A DNA stretch of 64,000 bases from a virus. The stretch covers positions 1-64,000 of IMG/VR virus record IMGVR_UViG_3300032782_000007; one strand, 5' to 3'. Shown here in pieces: positions 38,618 to 47,239 of this stretch (its first letter is position 1; each line of letters opens with the position of its first letter). Position numbers and translations under genes: made by a program. Under the pieces are notes generated by a model. The model saw nothing but the letters and a program-made list of their open reading frames with translations, was not told where the DNA came from and did not search any database.

Positions 38618-38884
38618 ATGAGCGACTCCCTCTACGGGTACGGCGGTTTCGAATTTCTGGATTTCGAAGAGCTTATGGCGGCGCGCGACGCGGCGCGGGA
38701 GTCTCAGTGGGAGGCGATGTCGGGTGTGACGATGGCAGCCAATGCCGGCCCCTACACGGCACCGCTTGGTCCGGTCCTGACGAGGGAGATCCCCGTGGGG
38801 GAGCCGGAAGCGGTCTCGAAGTGTCAGGGGGCCCACGAGTGCCCTGTCCACCACTCGTCGTGGGAAGCGCTATTCGGTCGGTGA
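38618..38884 (+). CDS. Small hypothetical protein
   Basis: This 88-residue protein starts MSDSLYGYGGFEFLDFEEL and ends with a Cys/His cluster (CQGAHECPVHH) that may bind a metal. It is leaderless and meets the leftward gene at 38870 tail to tail with a 15-bp overlap. Function is unknown. Confidence 0.55.
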   Translation: MSDSLYGYGGFEFLDFEELMAARDAARESQWEAMSGVTMAANAGPYTAPLGPVLTREIPVGEPEAVSKCQGAHECPVHHSSWEALFGR

Positions 38885-39142
38885 CCACGCCAGGTCTGGT
38901 GTGTCCTCGGCGATGTGGAGGGACTCAAAGTCGCCGCTCCACGCGCATGTGAACTCGCACGTTGGCGCCGGGCAGGCGAAGCATTTCCAGTCGGTACTCG
39001 ATTGCCCGTAGATCGACTTGTTATCCCGATAGGGAGGCATGAGTCGTTTCGGGACCCTCCAGAGAGCGGTCCCGCAATCCGGACAAATCATTTTACGCGC
39101 CAAGGCCGCGCGTCGTCCGTGGCTGTCTTCCGTCTTAGGCAT
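38870..39142 (-). CDS. Zinc-ribbon-like leftward protein
   Basis: This 90-residue protein has CPDCGTALWRVP and CFACPAPTCEF, two Cys pairs of a zinc ribbon. It starts at the ATG ending at 39142, overlapping the end of the leftward HNH reading frames, and is probably cotranscribed with them. Function is unknown. Confidence 0.55.
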   Translation of the reverse strand: MPKTEDSHGRRAALARKMICPDCGTALWRVPKRLMPPYRDNKSIYGQSSTDWKCFACPAPTCEFTCAWSGDFESLHIAEDTPDLAWSPTE

Positions 39143-39480
39143 CAGGATCCTCCGCGTAATCCCACGCGTCTAGTGTGCCAATCGGTTCGTGTTCGAGAAA
39201 GCCGGGGTGGAGTCCGTCGTGGACTTCTCTGTGGCAATTCGCACAGAGCAGGATGGTGCGGTCGATCTCGTTCTTGATAGCGTCCCAAGAGGTGAGGCGA
39301 CTCGAGATCGAAAATTCCTTGAGCCAGCCAGACTTGCGGATGGCGCATGTCGAACGCCGCCGCACAGCGGTTGTAGCCACAGATCGTGCACTTGCCGCCG
39401 AGGTAGTCGATGGCCCGCTGACGAAGTTCTTTTCGTCGCTGCGCGCGGACTCGACGCTGTTCAGGCTTTTCGGCCACCAT
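39135..39480 (-). pseudogene. HNH endonuclease, frameshifted
   Basis: The frame from the ATG at 39480 encodes KELRQRAIDYLGGKCTICGY and CAAAFDMRH, the first half of an HNH fold. The second half, KSGWLKEFSISSRLTSWDAI and LLCANCHREVHDG, continues only in another frame, ending at 39135. The break is near 39336-39341: one base must be dropped, or two gained, to restore the gene. Either the gene is decaying, the assembly has an error, or a +1 shift occurs. The original was probably a small homing endonuclease. Confidence 0.7.
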
Positions 39481-39537
39481 TTAAGTTTACGTCGAGTTTG
39501 ACGTACGCGTACTTCGATTGTGCTGTACTCTCGAAAA

Positions 39538-40131
39538 GTGACGGCCGATTTGGAAACGCGGTTGGGGCCCGAGAGTTCTCTCGAAACCGAGAGAAAGGCC
39601 TGGGTCAAAGCGGTAACGCAGAACTATCGCGAACGTTGCGGGAATTGCGGCGGCGCGGAGAATTTGCGTGCGCGTCTGATCGTGCCTGAAGAGAATGGTG
39701 GTCGACTGGTGGAGGCCAACGGAGTTCTGCTTTGTCGGGCGTGCGATATTGCGTCGGAGCCCAGGGCAAAGAAGAGCGGCGATCAGCGACTGGTCAACTT
39801 CTGGGTGAGTCGAAAGCTCTTCGACAGCATCAAGCTAAGCGTCGACGGGAATCCGCTGTTCGCGTCGATGGGCGCGCTAGTTCGTTGCCTGATGAGCCGA
39901 TACACCGAGGATCCTTCGCGCTACGAAGATCTCGAGCTGTTTCAAGACGACGATCTCAGTATGGATCCAAAGACCAAAATCAACGTCTGGGTGGATCGTG
40001 GGGAGTATGCGGCCTTCAAAGAGGCGCTTGATACACGAGGGATGACAGTTACGGACGCGCTCAAATCGTTGATCGTGGCCTACCAGATGGAAGTTGAGCC
40101 GATGATTGCTCAGGAGAGAAGCGATGTCTGA
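39538..40131 (+). CDS. HNH-like / tandem ribbon-helix-helix protein, candidate regulator
   Basis: The protein has 197 residues from GTG 39538. Residues of about 32-70 (CGNCGGAENLRARLIVP, GVLLCRACD) resemble an HNH zinc scaffold without the catalytic His. Two following segments (LVNFWVSRKLFDSIKLSVDG, then ASMGALVRCLMSRY; TKINVWVDRGEYAAFKEALD, then MTVTDALKSLIVAYQ) each fit a ribbon-helix-helix, so one chain could act as a pseudo-dimer. It may be a former endonuclease turned regulator. TTGACG (39498) and TGTACT (39524) give a poor promoter. Confidence 0.5.
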   Translation: MTADLETRLGPESSLETERKAWVKAVTQNYRERCGNCGGAENLRARLIVPEENGGRLVEANGVLLCRACDIASEPRAKKSGDQRLVNFWVSRKLFDSIKLSVDGNPLFASMGALVRCLMSRYTEDPSRYEDLELFQDDDLSMDPKTKINVWVDRGEYAAFKEALDTRGMTVTDALKSLIVAYQMEVEPMIAQERSDV

Positions 40132-40918
40132 CGAGAAGCAGCGAGTGACCGAGCAGGCCATGTTTCAGGAGCACCAGGTACAGGATCCGCACGCACCTCT
40201 CGGGGTGTTCGATCTGCCGTGCGGGTACTTGGCCCCCAATGGCGAGCTGATCAAAGAGGTGAGGGTGAGGGAGATCACCGGCGCCGAAGAGGACATGCTT
40301 GCGGTGCGGACGATGAACGGCGGCAAGAAGATGACGCAGCTCATCGGAAACTGCCTTGAGCAGCTAGGACCTGTCGTCGATCGACCGCTTCTCCTAAAGC
40401 TGGCTCGAGACCTCACGATCGGCGATCGCGTGTTCCTTCTGTTTGCGATTCGGAGGGTCACTCTCGGGGACGTGTTCCCGGTCGAAGAGAAGTGCCCGGA
40501 ATGCCAGAAGAAGAGCAACTTCTACATCGACGTCTCGAAGCTCACCATTAAGGCAATGCCAACCCCGAGCAAACGCGTGTACGCGTACACGTCGACAAGC
40601 GGGAAGACGACCGCGCAGTGGCACGTCATGACTGGAAAGGATGAGGAGGCGCTCTCTGCGCTCGCGTCGAGCGATGCCCTCTCGGGGGCACTCCTGGCGC
40701 GGCTGGACGTGCTCAACGGAGGCCCACCGACCCTTGATACGGTCAAAAAGCTTTCGCTGCCAGAGCGAACCGCGCTGCGCGAGGAGTTCGATCGACACGA
40801 AGGTGGCGTGGACACTGAGGCGGCTGTGGAATGTGGTCACTGCGGTCACGAGTTCAAAGTCGAACTCAATCCGGGCGCGACAGGTTTTTTCTTCCCTTCT
40901 CGGGTACGGAAGGCCTAG
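40124..40918 (+). CDS. Tail assembly chaperone / gp26-like baseplate protein (zero-frame product)
   Basis: The protein has 264 residues from ATG 40124 after CAGGAGAG. It has the features of T4 gp26-type and related tail chaperones: REITGAEEDMLAV, TIGDRVFLLFAIRRVT, CPECQKK, and a C-terminal CGHCGHEFKVEL. It lies directly before the tape measure gene, where chaperones that coat the tape measure are encoded. Near the end, T TTT TTC (40885-40891) is a canonical -1 slippery site that would add a longer tail from the next frame. Confidence 0.75.
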   Translation: MSDEKQRVTEQAMFQEHQVQDPHAPLGVFDLPCGYLAPNGELIKEVRVREITGAEEDMLAVRTMNGGKKMTQLIGNCLEQLGPVVDRPLLLKLARDLTIGDRVFLLFAIRRVTLGDVFPVEEKCPECQKKSNFYIDVSKLTIKAMPTPSKRVYAYTSTSGKTTAQWHVMTGKDEEALSALASSDALSGALLARLDVLNGGPPTLDTVKKLSLPERTALREEFDRHEGGVDTEAAVECGHCGHEFKVELNPGATGFFFPSRVRKA

Positions 40919-41058
40919 AGACCGAATACCTATTCTTCCTGGAGAGTTGGCAGACGTCGTATGCAGACTTTCTAAGCATCCCGACCACACGACGAAGACG
41001 AATCATCGACATGAAGATCAAGCTCGAGGAGCGCAGAAAACGAGATCTGAAGCGGTAG
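40885..41058 (+). other. Programmed -1 frameshift extension of the tail chaperone
   Basis: Frame zero reads GGT TTT TTC. A -1 slip at T TTT TTC resumes at 40891 and reads LPFSGTEGLETEYLFFLESW onward for 55 codons to TAG at 41056-41058, giving about 311 residues. The extension is helical and protein-like and otherwise would have no start codon. Position and logic match the G/GT frameshift of lambda and the equivalents in myoviruses. Confidence 0.8.
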
Positions 41059-41085
41059 GGCCGTTAGACTAGCAAGGGGGAGAAG

Positions 41086-41097
41086 GTCCGTACGGAC
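41086..41097. repeat. GTCCGTACGGAC palindrome, copy 7
   Basis: Exact copy in the gap between chaperone and tape measure genes, 19 bases before ATG 41117. The flanks GAAG and TTTC extend the symmetry. Confidence 0.85.
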
Positions 41098-41116
41098 TTT
41101 CATGTTTAGCTGAAAG

Positions 41117-44026
41117 ATGAGTCTCAACTTCTCAGGCATAGGCGCATCGGTGTCGGTGAAAGACGATGGCGCAACTGACTTCACGAAGCACTTCTCTGAT
41201 GGGCTAGACAAGGCCGCGTCGAAGATGGACGCGCTTGGTGATCGAGGACGCGCCTCGAAAATTGAGGCCTCTCAAGAAGGCATCACCCACGGATTTACGA
41301 GCATGCTCGGATCGGTGCTCGCACTTGCTACGGGCGTTCCGGTGATCGGGAAGCTCCTCGATGCGATGGGCGCAGGCAAGATCGCAGGAGCCGTCATGCA
41401 GATCGGGCATCTCGCCAACGCTGGTCAGCAGCTGACGACGGACTTCGAGGCGACATCCCAGGCGATCTCCGCATCCACACGAAAAGTACTGGGCCAGGCA
41501 GGCCTGATGGGGAAAGAGCTAGATAAGGCGAACGGCCAAGCCGCGGGCATGGCGATGGGCATGAAGATCTCCGAAAAGACCGCCGGTGATGCTGTGGCTT
41601 CGATGGCCCAGTTCGGAGCGGAATTGAAGGCCTTCGGCATCAACTCGGCGGTGACAGGCGCAAAGCTAGAAGACGGATTGAATATCCCGATTCGCGACCT
41701 CGCCATGAATGCCAGACGCATGAAGACCGAGTTCGGCGCGAATGACAAGCAGCTGAGTGAGGTCGCGAAAACCCTTACAGGGGTGGGCGAGATCGTTCAC
41801 GACATGAAAGGCCCGTTCGAGGCGCTCCCGCAGATGATGGAACTGGCCTCGAAACGCGCAAATCTCGTTGCTCGAGGGCTCTCGGACATCGGTGGCACCG
41901 AATCGATCAAGGCGGTCTCGCGCGCTCAGGCAGCGCTCTATCAGCTCGGCTTGGATTCAAAGACCGCGCAGATGGGCGCGATCTCTCTCGAGTCGAAGAT
42001 GACCGAAGCGATGGAGGGCTTCGGCAACATGTTCGCAGGGACAGAGGCGGATCTTCATCCCTTGCTGTCTTCGTATGCGATCATCTCCGGCGATGTCGAG
42101 CAAGCGTTCAAGAACGCGAAAAAAGGGCCCGATGTGATGATCAAGTCCCTCGCCGCGGCGGTCCAGAAGCTCAAAGCGGAGCACGGGGATGTCGGTAGCT
42201 TCCTCAACATGCTTCAGGGTCAGCTCGGCAAAGTTGACGCGAACATGGCCTCGGCGCTCGTAGGGGCACTCAAAAACGTCACCAAAGAGAAGCTCGAGAC
42301 GATCAACACCACGAAGGTAGTGGGTAAGGACCTGACCAAGGTAGCCAACGACGTTTGGCGATCGACGTTGACGCTGGACGAGTCGTTCAAGATGGCAATG
42401 GGCGCGGGAATGGCGACCTTCCGCAATCTCGGCCGGAGTGCTGCGGTGGACTTTGTTCACAAGTCCGTCACCGCCTTTGGCGAGTTCAACAAGTGGGCGG
42501 CCGACACCGTAAAGACCGGCGGTCCTCTCGGGGCCGTCGTCCAGAAGATGTCCGAGATGTCTTCTCTCGGCGTGAAGGCGCTCCTGCCGAAGACATGGCA
42601 GCCTGCGGTGGCGGTGTTCGGACAGCTCTACGACAGCCTCGGACCCTCGTTGGACGCGATGGGTAAGATGCAGCAGGCGGTTTCTGGGCTGCTCAATCCG
42701 TGGACGCTTCTATCGGCGGCGGTCGGCGGGTTCATCGCCCTAATCTACTCGAACAAGGCGCCCGGAAATACATGGGCGGATGCGTTCAACGCCTCTCTCG
42801 ACACGGTCAAGAAGTACGCGACAGAGTGGACGCAGAAGATCCTGAACTGGGCAGACACATTTCCGTGGGAAACGGTATTCAAAACACTGGCGGACGGCCT
42901 CAAAGGCGCGATTCAGGGGCTGACCAGCGTGCTCAACGGGATCGGAACCGATCTCGATCTTCCTAAAGCGGTCGGCGAGGGTGTAACGGGCCAAAATGGC
43001 GAGGCGAACAAGACCTTCGCCGAAGTGGGCGCGCACATCTCCAAGGCATTTCACGATGCCTTTGACAGCATCGATTGGGGCGCCCTTCTGAACGGACTTT
43101 GGGAGGCCCTTAAGGGAGCCTACGAGCGAGAGAAGCCGAAGGTGATGGCGTTCTTCCACAACATCTTCGGGGAAGGCTCGCTCTGGGACGAAGTCACCAA
43201 GGAAGTCTCGGACAAAGCAGAGCAGATGCTCGGAGCGGTGCTCGACCGAATTGCGAAGTCCGTATCGATCGCGGACAAGTTCGGCGGCGTCATTACCTCC
43301 CTTATCGGAACCGGCTTCGCAACGGCGGTCGGAGGGGCTGCAAATCTCTTTGGAGGCAAGGACAAGGCTCCTAGCGCGCTACTCGGAATCGACATGGCTG
43401 CGACGGAGAAGGTCATCGGAGCCGCCATCGAGAACGTCAAGAGCATGCTCAAGAAGAACCTGATCGACTCGGTTACCGAGGGCGTTACGAAAGCGTTCAC
43501 GGACGCCTTCAAGACCATCATGGATAAGACAACAGTCTTCCTAGATGATCAGACGAAGGGCTTCAAGATGCTCACCGACAACATCTACAAGGCCTTCCAG
43601 AGCATGTGGGTAGCGATTCTCGAGGACATCGACGAGGCGACCAAGGCGACCAAGACGACCATCAAAGGCGCGCTCGGAGATCTGCAACAGCTGAAGATCG
43701 CGCTCGAAGAGGTGCGTTCGGCAAAGCAGGCGGTGAACAACTCAGGCCAGGATGTCAAAACAGCGGCTGAGTTCAAGCCCACGGGGGATCTCACGGAGGT
43801 CATTGCCAAGCAGTCGGCGTGGCCTGATTGGTACACAGACGCCTCCGGAGGCTTCTCCACCCAGTTCCAGCGAGGCGTCGCCGACATCGTCGCGGCCGTT
43901 GCGGCGAACAAAGTCCAGGTTGTCGCGGGTAACACGGCCGGCGCTCGAGACGACATTCGAGGGAGACTCGCTCCCTCTCTTCGCGATTCGACCGGGCCTA
44001 ACACCAACGCGCCTCCGCAGCGATGA
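41117..44026 (+). CDS. Tail tape measure protein
   Basis: The protein has 969 residues. It is long, largely helical and rich in Ala/Lys/Gly, with hydrophobic stretches such as SMLGSVLALATGVPVIGKLL (about 54-73) and LSAAVGGFIALIYS (about 532-545). This is typical of tape measures, which set tail length and may enter the host membrane during injection. It lies directly after the frameshifting chaperone and before baseplate genes, the standard place. The ribosome site is poor (GAAAG). Confidence 0.8.
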   Translation: MSLNFSGIGASVSVKDDGATDFTKHFSDGLDKAASKMDALGDRGRASKIEASQEGITHGFTSMLGSVLALATGVPVIGKLLDAMGAGKIAGAVMQIGHLANAGQQLTTDFEATSQAISASTRKVLGQAGLMGKELDKANGQAAGMAMGMKISEKTAGDAVASMAQFGAELKAFGINSAVTGAKLEDGLNIPIRDLAMNARRMKTEFGANDKQLSEVAKTLTGVGEIVHDMKGPFEALPQMMELASKRANLVARGLSDIGGTESIKAVSRAQAALYQLGLDSKTAQMGAISLESKMTEAMEGFGNMFAGTEADLHPLLSSYAIISGDVEQAFKNAKKGPDVMIKSLAAAVQKLKAEHGDVGSFLNMLQGQLGKVDANMASALVGALKNVTKEKLETINTTKVVGKDLTKVANDVWRSTLTLDESFKMAMGAGMATFRNLGRSAAVDFVHKSVTAFGEFNKWAADTVKTGGPLGAVVQKMSEMSSLGVKALLPKTWQPAVAVFGQLYDSLGPSLDAMGKMQQAVSGLLNPWTLLSAAVGGFIALIYSNKAPGNTWADAFNASLDTVKKYATEWTQKILNWADTFPWETVFKTLADGLKGAIQGLTSVLNGIGTDLDLPKAVGEGVTGQNGEANKTFAEVGAHISKAFHDAFDSIDWGALLNGLWEALKGAYEREKPKVMAFFHNIFGEGSLWDEVTKEVSDKAEQMLGAVLDRIAKSVSIADKFGGVITSLIGTGFATAVGGAANLFGGKDKAPSALLGIDMAATEKVIGAAIENVKSMLKKNLIDSVTEGVTKAFTDAFKTIMDKTTVFLDDQTKGFKMLTDNIYKAFQSMWVAILEDIDEATKATKTTIKGALGDLQQLKIALEEVRSAKQAVNNSGQDVKTAAEFKPTGDLTEVIAKQSAWPDWYTDASGGFSTQFQRGVADIVAAVAANKVQVVAGNTAGARDDIRGRLAPSLRDSTGPNTNAPPQR

Positions 44027-44337
44027 CGATCAGCGTTCGCACCCGTAGTAGACTCCGATTCGGGTCAGTCCAACTGATCGACGGCGTGGAGTTCTGGGAT
44101 CTTCTGCAGCTCCCAGATATTCCGATCCAGCAGGATGACATTCTCTATCCCGTCCAAGGGGCAGACCGGATCGACAGCATTGCCAACGCGTTCTACGGAG
44201 ATCCGATCTTGTGGTGGGTGATCGCGCTCGCCAACGACATGGACCTTCTTCCGCCCGATCTCCAGGTCGGCTCGACCATCCGAATCCCCGCACCTCGTTA
44301 CGTGCTCCAGGTGCTCTTTACGAACACGAGTAAGTGA
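44023..44337 (+). CDS. Baseplate wedge protein (T4 gp53-like, LysM-type)
   Basis: This 104-residue protein has the gp53/LysM pattern: DDILYPVQGADRIDSIANAF, then YGDPILWWVIALANDM and TIRIPAPRYV. Such proteins bind at the tube or baseplate hub, or peptidoglycan. It overlaps the tape measure stop by four bases and the next start by one. Confidence 0.8.
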   Translation: MTISVRTRSRLRFGSVQLIDGVEFWDLLQLPDIPIQQDDILYPVQGADRIDSIANAFYGDPILWWVIALANDMDLLPPDLQVGSTIRIPAPRYVLQVLFTNTSK

Positions 44338-45779
44338 TGGCCGACGTAACCTCGATTGCCGAAGAGTACAACTTCTTCAATCCGTTCATGTCGGCGCGGA
44401 TCATCACGCAGACAGATAGCTTTCCGTTGTGGACGTCCGGCGCAACCAGCTCGTCCTTCCAAAATAGCGCGAAGGCCCTAAACGGCTTGAACGCTCTGGC
44501 GTTCGTCCGAGAAATTACGGTAGAGAATCAACTGGGCGACATTCCGATCATCTCGGTCACCCTCACGCCCCCCTACGAGGATGGGATCAAGTTCATCGAC
44601 AGCGAGCTTATCGAATTCGGCCAGAAGTCGACGAACATGCGTCTGCAGGTTCAAATCGGTTATGCCAATACCGGCGGGAAAACGGCCATTCTTTCGGACA
44701 TTTTTGAAGGCGCATTGCTGAAACCGCCGGAGGTGCGTTTTGGCGCCGACATGTCCATCACCCTTCACGCGCAGGGTATTGGGGGAAGTACCGCGGCGGG
44801 CCAGGTTGCGTCAGCGCGAACGTTCAAGGGCGTCACTCTAGGCGAGGCCGTGACCCAGCTGTGTCAGGCCATCGGATGGGGAATCGATCTCTCCTTGGCG
44901 AACAAGTACGACCGCTCGCAGAAAGCGTTCGCCCAAACGATCAACGAGTGTCAGGGCTGGAATACCGACTTGTTCTTCCTGCGGCAGCTCCTGCGTAAGG
45001 CTGGCTGTTCGATGTACATGACGCAGGATTCCCAGACGGGCAAAGGGGTTTGTCAGGTTCTGCCTCATCAAGCGCTGTATTCGGACGCGCAGCCCACGCA
45101 CATCCTCTCGTTGTACGGAACGCCAGGGACGCTCGGCGGGGTTGTCTATCCAATCCTCACAGCGCAGTCCTCTTTCAGTGCGATGTGGCTGACCGGGATT
45201 CGCAAACTGATCATGAGGGATATCGATAACGAGACGAAGCAGCTCACGAAGAAGACGTTTGACGACTCGACAGAAAAAGCGCCCGTTACGTGGGGAGGCT
45301 CGGCGGATCCCGTAGGCTCGCCGGAAACGGTGCCGAAGCCGAGCGATGACGGCACTGAGAACTACATTCACGCCCCAGGAGATCCTAAAGATCAGGAGGC
45401 AATTCTAGCCACGTCGAGCGCTTACTCACAGTATCGGTTGGCATTCGCGATCGATCTCGATCTCGAGACCATAGGAGTACCCACCCTCACGCCTCGCCAG
45501 GTGGTCGCGGTCTCGGGCCTGGGAATGCGCCTGGACACTCGAGGTCCGCACGGACCGAAATACGCAGTTCAGAAGGTAGTCCATCGAATCGGGGCGGGCG
45601 GATACACCACGAGCATTCACGCGATCGCAAACACGGCCGGAGAATTGGTCGCGCAAGACGCGGCATGGGCGCCCGCTTCGGGTCCGGTCAACCAAAACGA
45701 CGTCCCCAAAGACGACAACTCCAACACCGTCGCGATGAGCAGCGACAGTAATGACACCGGGGTTCCCCCGCTTCCTTAG
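44337..45779 (+). CDS. Baseplate hub protein (gp27 / phage late control D-like)
   Basis: The protein has 480 residues from ATG 44337, overlapping the previous stop (TGATG). The beta-rich N-terminal half (REITVENQLGDIPIISVTLT, RLQVQIGYAN), a helical middle (WNTDLFFLRQLLRKAGCSMY) and its place before a spike gene fit hub proteins that join tube and spike. A near copy of the palindrome (45544-45555, read GPHGP) lies in its 3' part. The C terminus is Asn/Asp/Ser-rich. Confidence 0.7.
   Translation: MADVTSIAEEYNFFNPFMSARIITQTDSFPLWTSGATSSSFQNSAKALNGLNALAFVREITVENQLGDIPIISVTLTPPYEDGIKFIDSELIEFGQKSTNMRLQVQIGYANTGGKTAILSDIFEGALLKPPEVRFGADMSITLHAQGIGGSTAAGQVASARTFKGVTLGEAVTQLCQAIGWGIDLSLANKYDRSQKAFAQTINECQGWNTDLFFLRQLLRKAGCSMYMTQDSQTGKGVCQVLPHQALYSDAQPTHILSLYGTPGTLGGVVYPILTAQSSFSAMWLTGIRKLIMRDIDNETKQLTKKTFDDSTEKAPVTWGGSADPVGSPETVPKPSDDGTENYIHAPGDPKDQEAILATSSAYSQYRLAFAIDLDLETIGVPTLTPRQVVAVSGLGMRLDTRGPHGPKYAVQKVVHRIGAGGYTTSIHAIANTAGELVAQDAAWAPASGPVNQNDVPKDDNSNTVAMSSDSNDTGVPPLP
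45544..45555. repeat. GTCCGCACGGAC near-palindrome, copy 8
   Basis: The same central variant as copy 6, inside the hub gene, read GPHGP. Left flank AG; right flank CGAAA. Confidence 0.7.
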
Positions 45780-45788
45780 GACTTTCAG

Positions 45789-46748
45789 ATGGACTTCGAA
45801 AACTGGCTCTATAACCTCAAAGACAAGGGCCTCGGGTTTGCCACCCAGCGTTACTACGGGATCTATCGAGGCGTGGTCACATCAAACCAAGATCCGGACA
45901 AGCGCGGACGGATTCAGGTGCATTGCCCGCAGGTAGGTCAGGCGAGCGCGCCAGACAAATGGATCATGCCCGCCTTTGCCGGCAGTGGAAATCGACGCGG
46001 GATGTTCTTCGCCCCCGAGGTCGATGACACGGTTTGGGTCTCTTTCTACGAGGGCGATCCGGCGAAGCCCGAGGTGTACTGGGGAGGGTGGTTTGGAGTG
46101 CCCACTCCAGGAACCACCGACGTCCCTGACGCGCTGGCGCAGAAAACGGATTTCCCAGAGAAGAAAGGTTTTGTGACACGAGCCGGTCACATGCTCGTGT
46201 TCAACGACGAGGCTGGAAACGAATCGGTCACGATCATGTGGAACAAGCCCGCCGATGGAGATCCTGCCGTAACGGATCGAAAGCAGACGGCGAAGCAGAA
46301 TCCCAAGAAGTGTTCGGTCTTCGCGTTCGACAAGAACGGCTCGATGCTCCTGAAAACGCCGAGTTCGTACATGTTCCAAATCGATGATGACAAAAAGACC
46401 GTCACGCTCACAACGCCGAACGGCTCGCTGCTCTCGTTCGATCCGGACGATGTCGTCAGTCTCATGCACAAAAGCGGAGCCTACATGTCAATGGGCGACA
46501 ATTCGATCGACATCACGGCGAATACATCCAAAGCGCAGAATGTGAACGTCTCCGCTCAGAACGTGAACCTCAATGCGGGCGGTGTGAACATCGGGGGCAA
46601 GGCCATCGATTTCGCGGTGCTCGGAACGAAGCTGATTCTCTGGTTGGCCACCCACATCCACTCGACCGCCTTGGGGCCTAGCACGCCGCCTATCGTCCCT
46701 CCGACCCCTGCGGACTTTTTGTCCAAGACGGTAAAGGTACAGCCCTAA
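45789..46748 (+). CDS. Baseplate spike protein (gp5/gpV-like, no lysozyme)
   Basis: The protein has 319 residues. The OB-fold part (YYGIYRGVVTSNQDPDKRGR, IQVHCPQV, DDTVWVSFYEGDPAKPEVYW) matches gp5/gpV spikes. A beta-helix-like stretch follows (TPNGSLLSFDPDDVVSLM to about residue 280, with NVNVSAQNVNLNAGGVNIGG). The lysozyme domain of T4 gp5 is absent. It forms the trimeric needle that pierces the outer barrier. Confidence 0.85.
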   Translation: MDFENWLYNLKDKGLGFATQRYYGIYRGVVTSNQDPDKRGRIQVHCPQVGQASAPDKWIMPAFAGSGNRRGMFFAPEVDDTVWVSFYEGDPAKPEVYWGGWFGVPTPGTTDVPDALAQKTDFPEKKGFVTRAGHMLVFNDEAGNESVTIMWNKPADGDPAVTDRKQTAKQNPKKCSVFAFDKNGSMLLKTPSSYMFQIDDDKKTVTLTTPNGSLLSFDPDDVVSLMHKSGAYMSMGDNSIDITANTSKAQNVNVSAQNVNLNAGGVNIGGKAIDFAVLGTKLILWLATHIHSTALGPSTPPIVPPTPADFLSKTVKVQP

Positions 46749-47233
46749 TGCCTCTTATTCCGATGACACTCCAGGGTCCGCTCACGCAGTTGTTCACACA
46801 GACAGCTCCGACTCCCGAACAGTCCGCGGAGACAATGGCAAATGCGTACGCGCAGTACGCGTCTACCGCGCTTTTTGGTGCAGGGGTTCCGATCTTTACG
46901 GGCCTAGAGAAGGCCACGATGAAGGCGACCCTCCTAGCGGTGTTGAACCCGGCAATTCCGAATCCTGCGGGATTTGCAGGGGCGTGGTCCTCGGGGATCT
47001 CCGCATTCTGGCTGAGCCCGCCGATCATGGTTGGAGGCGCCCTAGCCGGCCCCGTAACATCCGTTCCCGGAGCCGCCTCGATTGTCGCAGCGATGCTCCC
47101 GCTGTTGATAATCCCCTCGAAGCCGGCGGCTCTAGCTGCAGCGGGACTGACAGCGGCGATCCACGCAGCGACGCTTACGACGATTGCGACGCTCCAGCCG
47201 CCGCCCGGTGGGGCTCCGGTCCCGATCTCTTAA
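46748..47233 (+). CDS. Hydrophobic baseplate-region protein
   Basis: This 161-residue protein overlaps the spike stop. It is rich in Ala, Pro, Ile and Leu, with hydrophobic stretches near 75-140 (SIVAAMLPLLIIPSKPAALA, then AAGLTAAIHAATL) that could cross or enter a membrane. Similar short proteins occur next to spike genes in other myoviruses. It may be a tip or membrane-contact factor. The role is inferred. Confidence 0.6.
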   Translation: MPLIPMTLQGPLTQLFTQTAPTPEQSAETMANAYAQYASTALFGAGVPIFTGLEKATMKATLLAVLNPAIPNPAGFAGAWSSGISAFWLSPPIMVGGALAGPVTSVPGAASIVAAMLPLLIIPSKPAALAAAGLTAAIHAATLTTIATLQPPPGGAPVPIS

Positions 47234-47239
47234 GGGATC

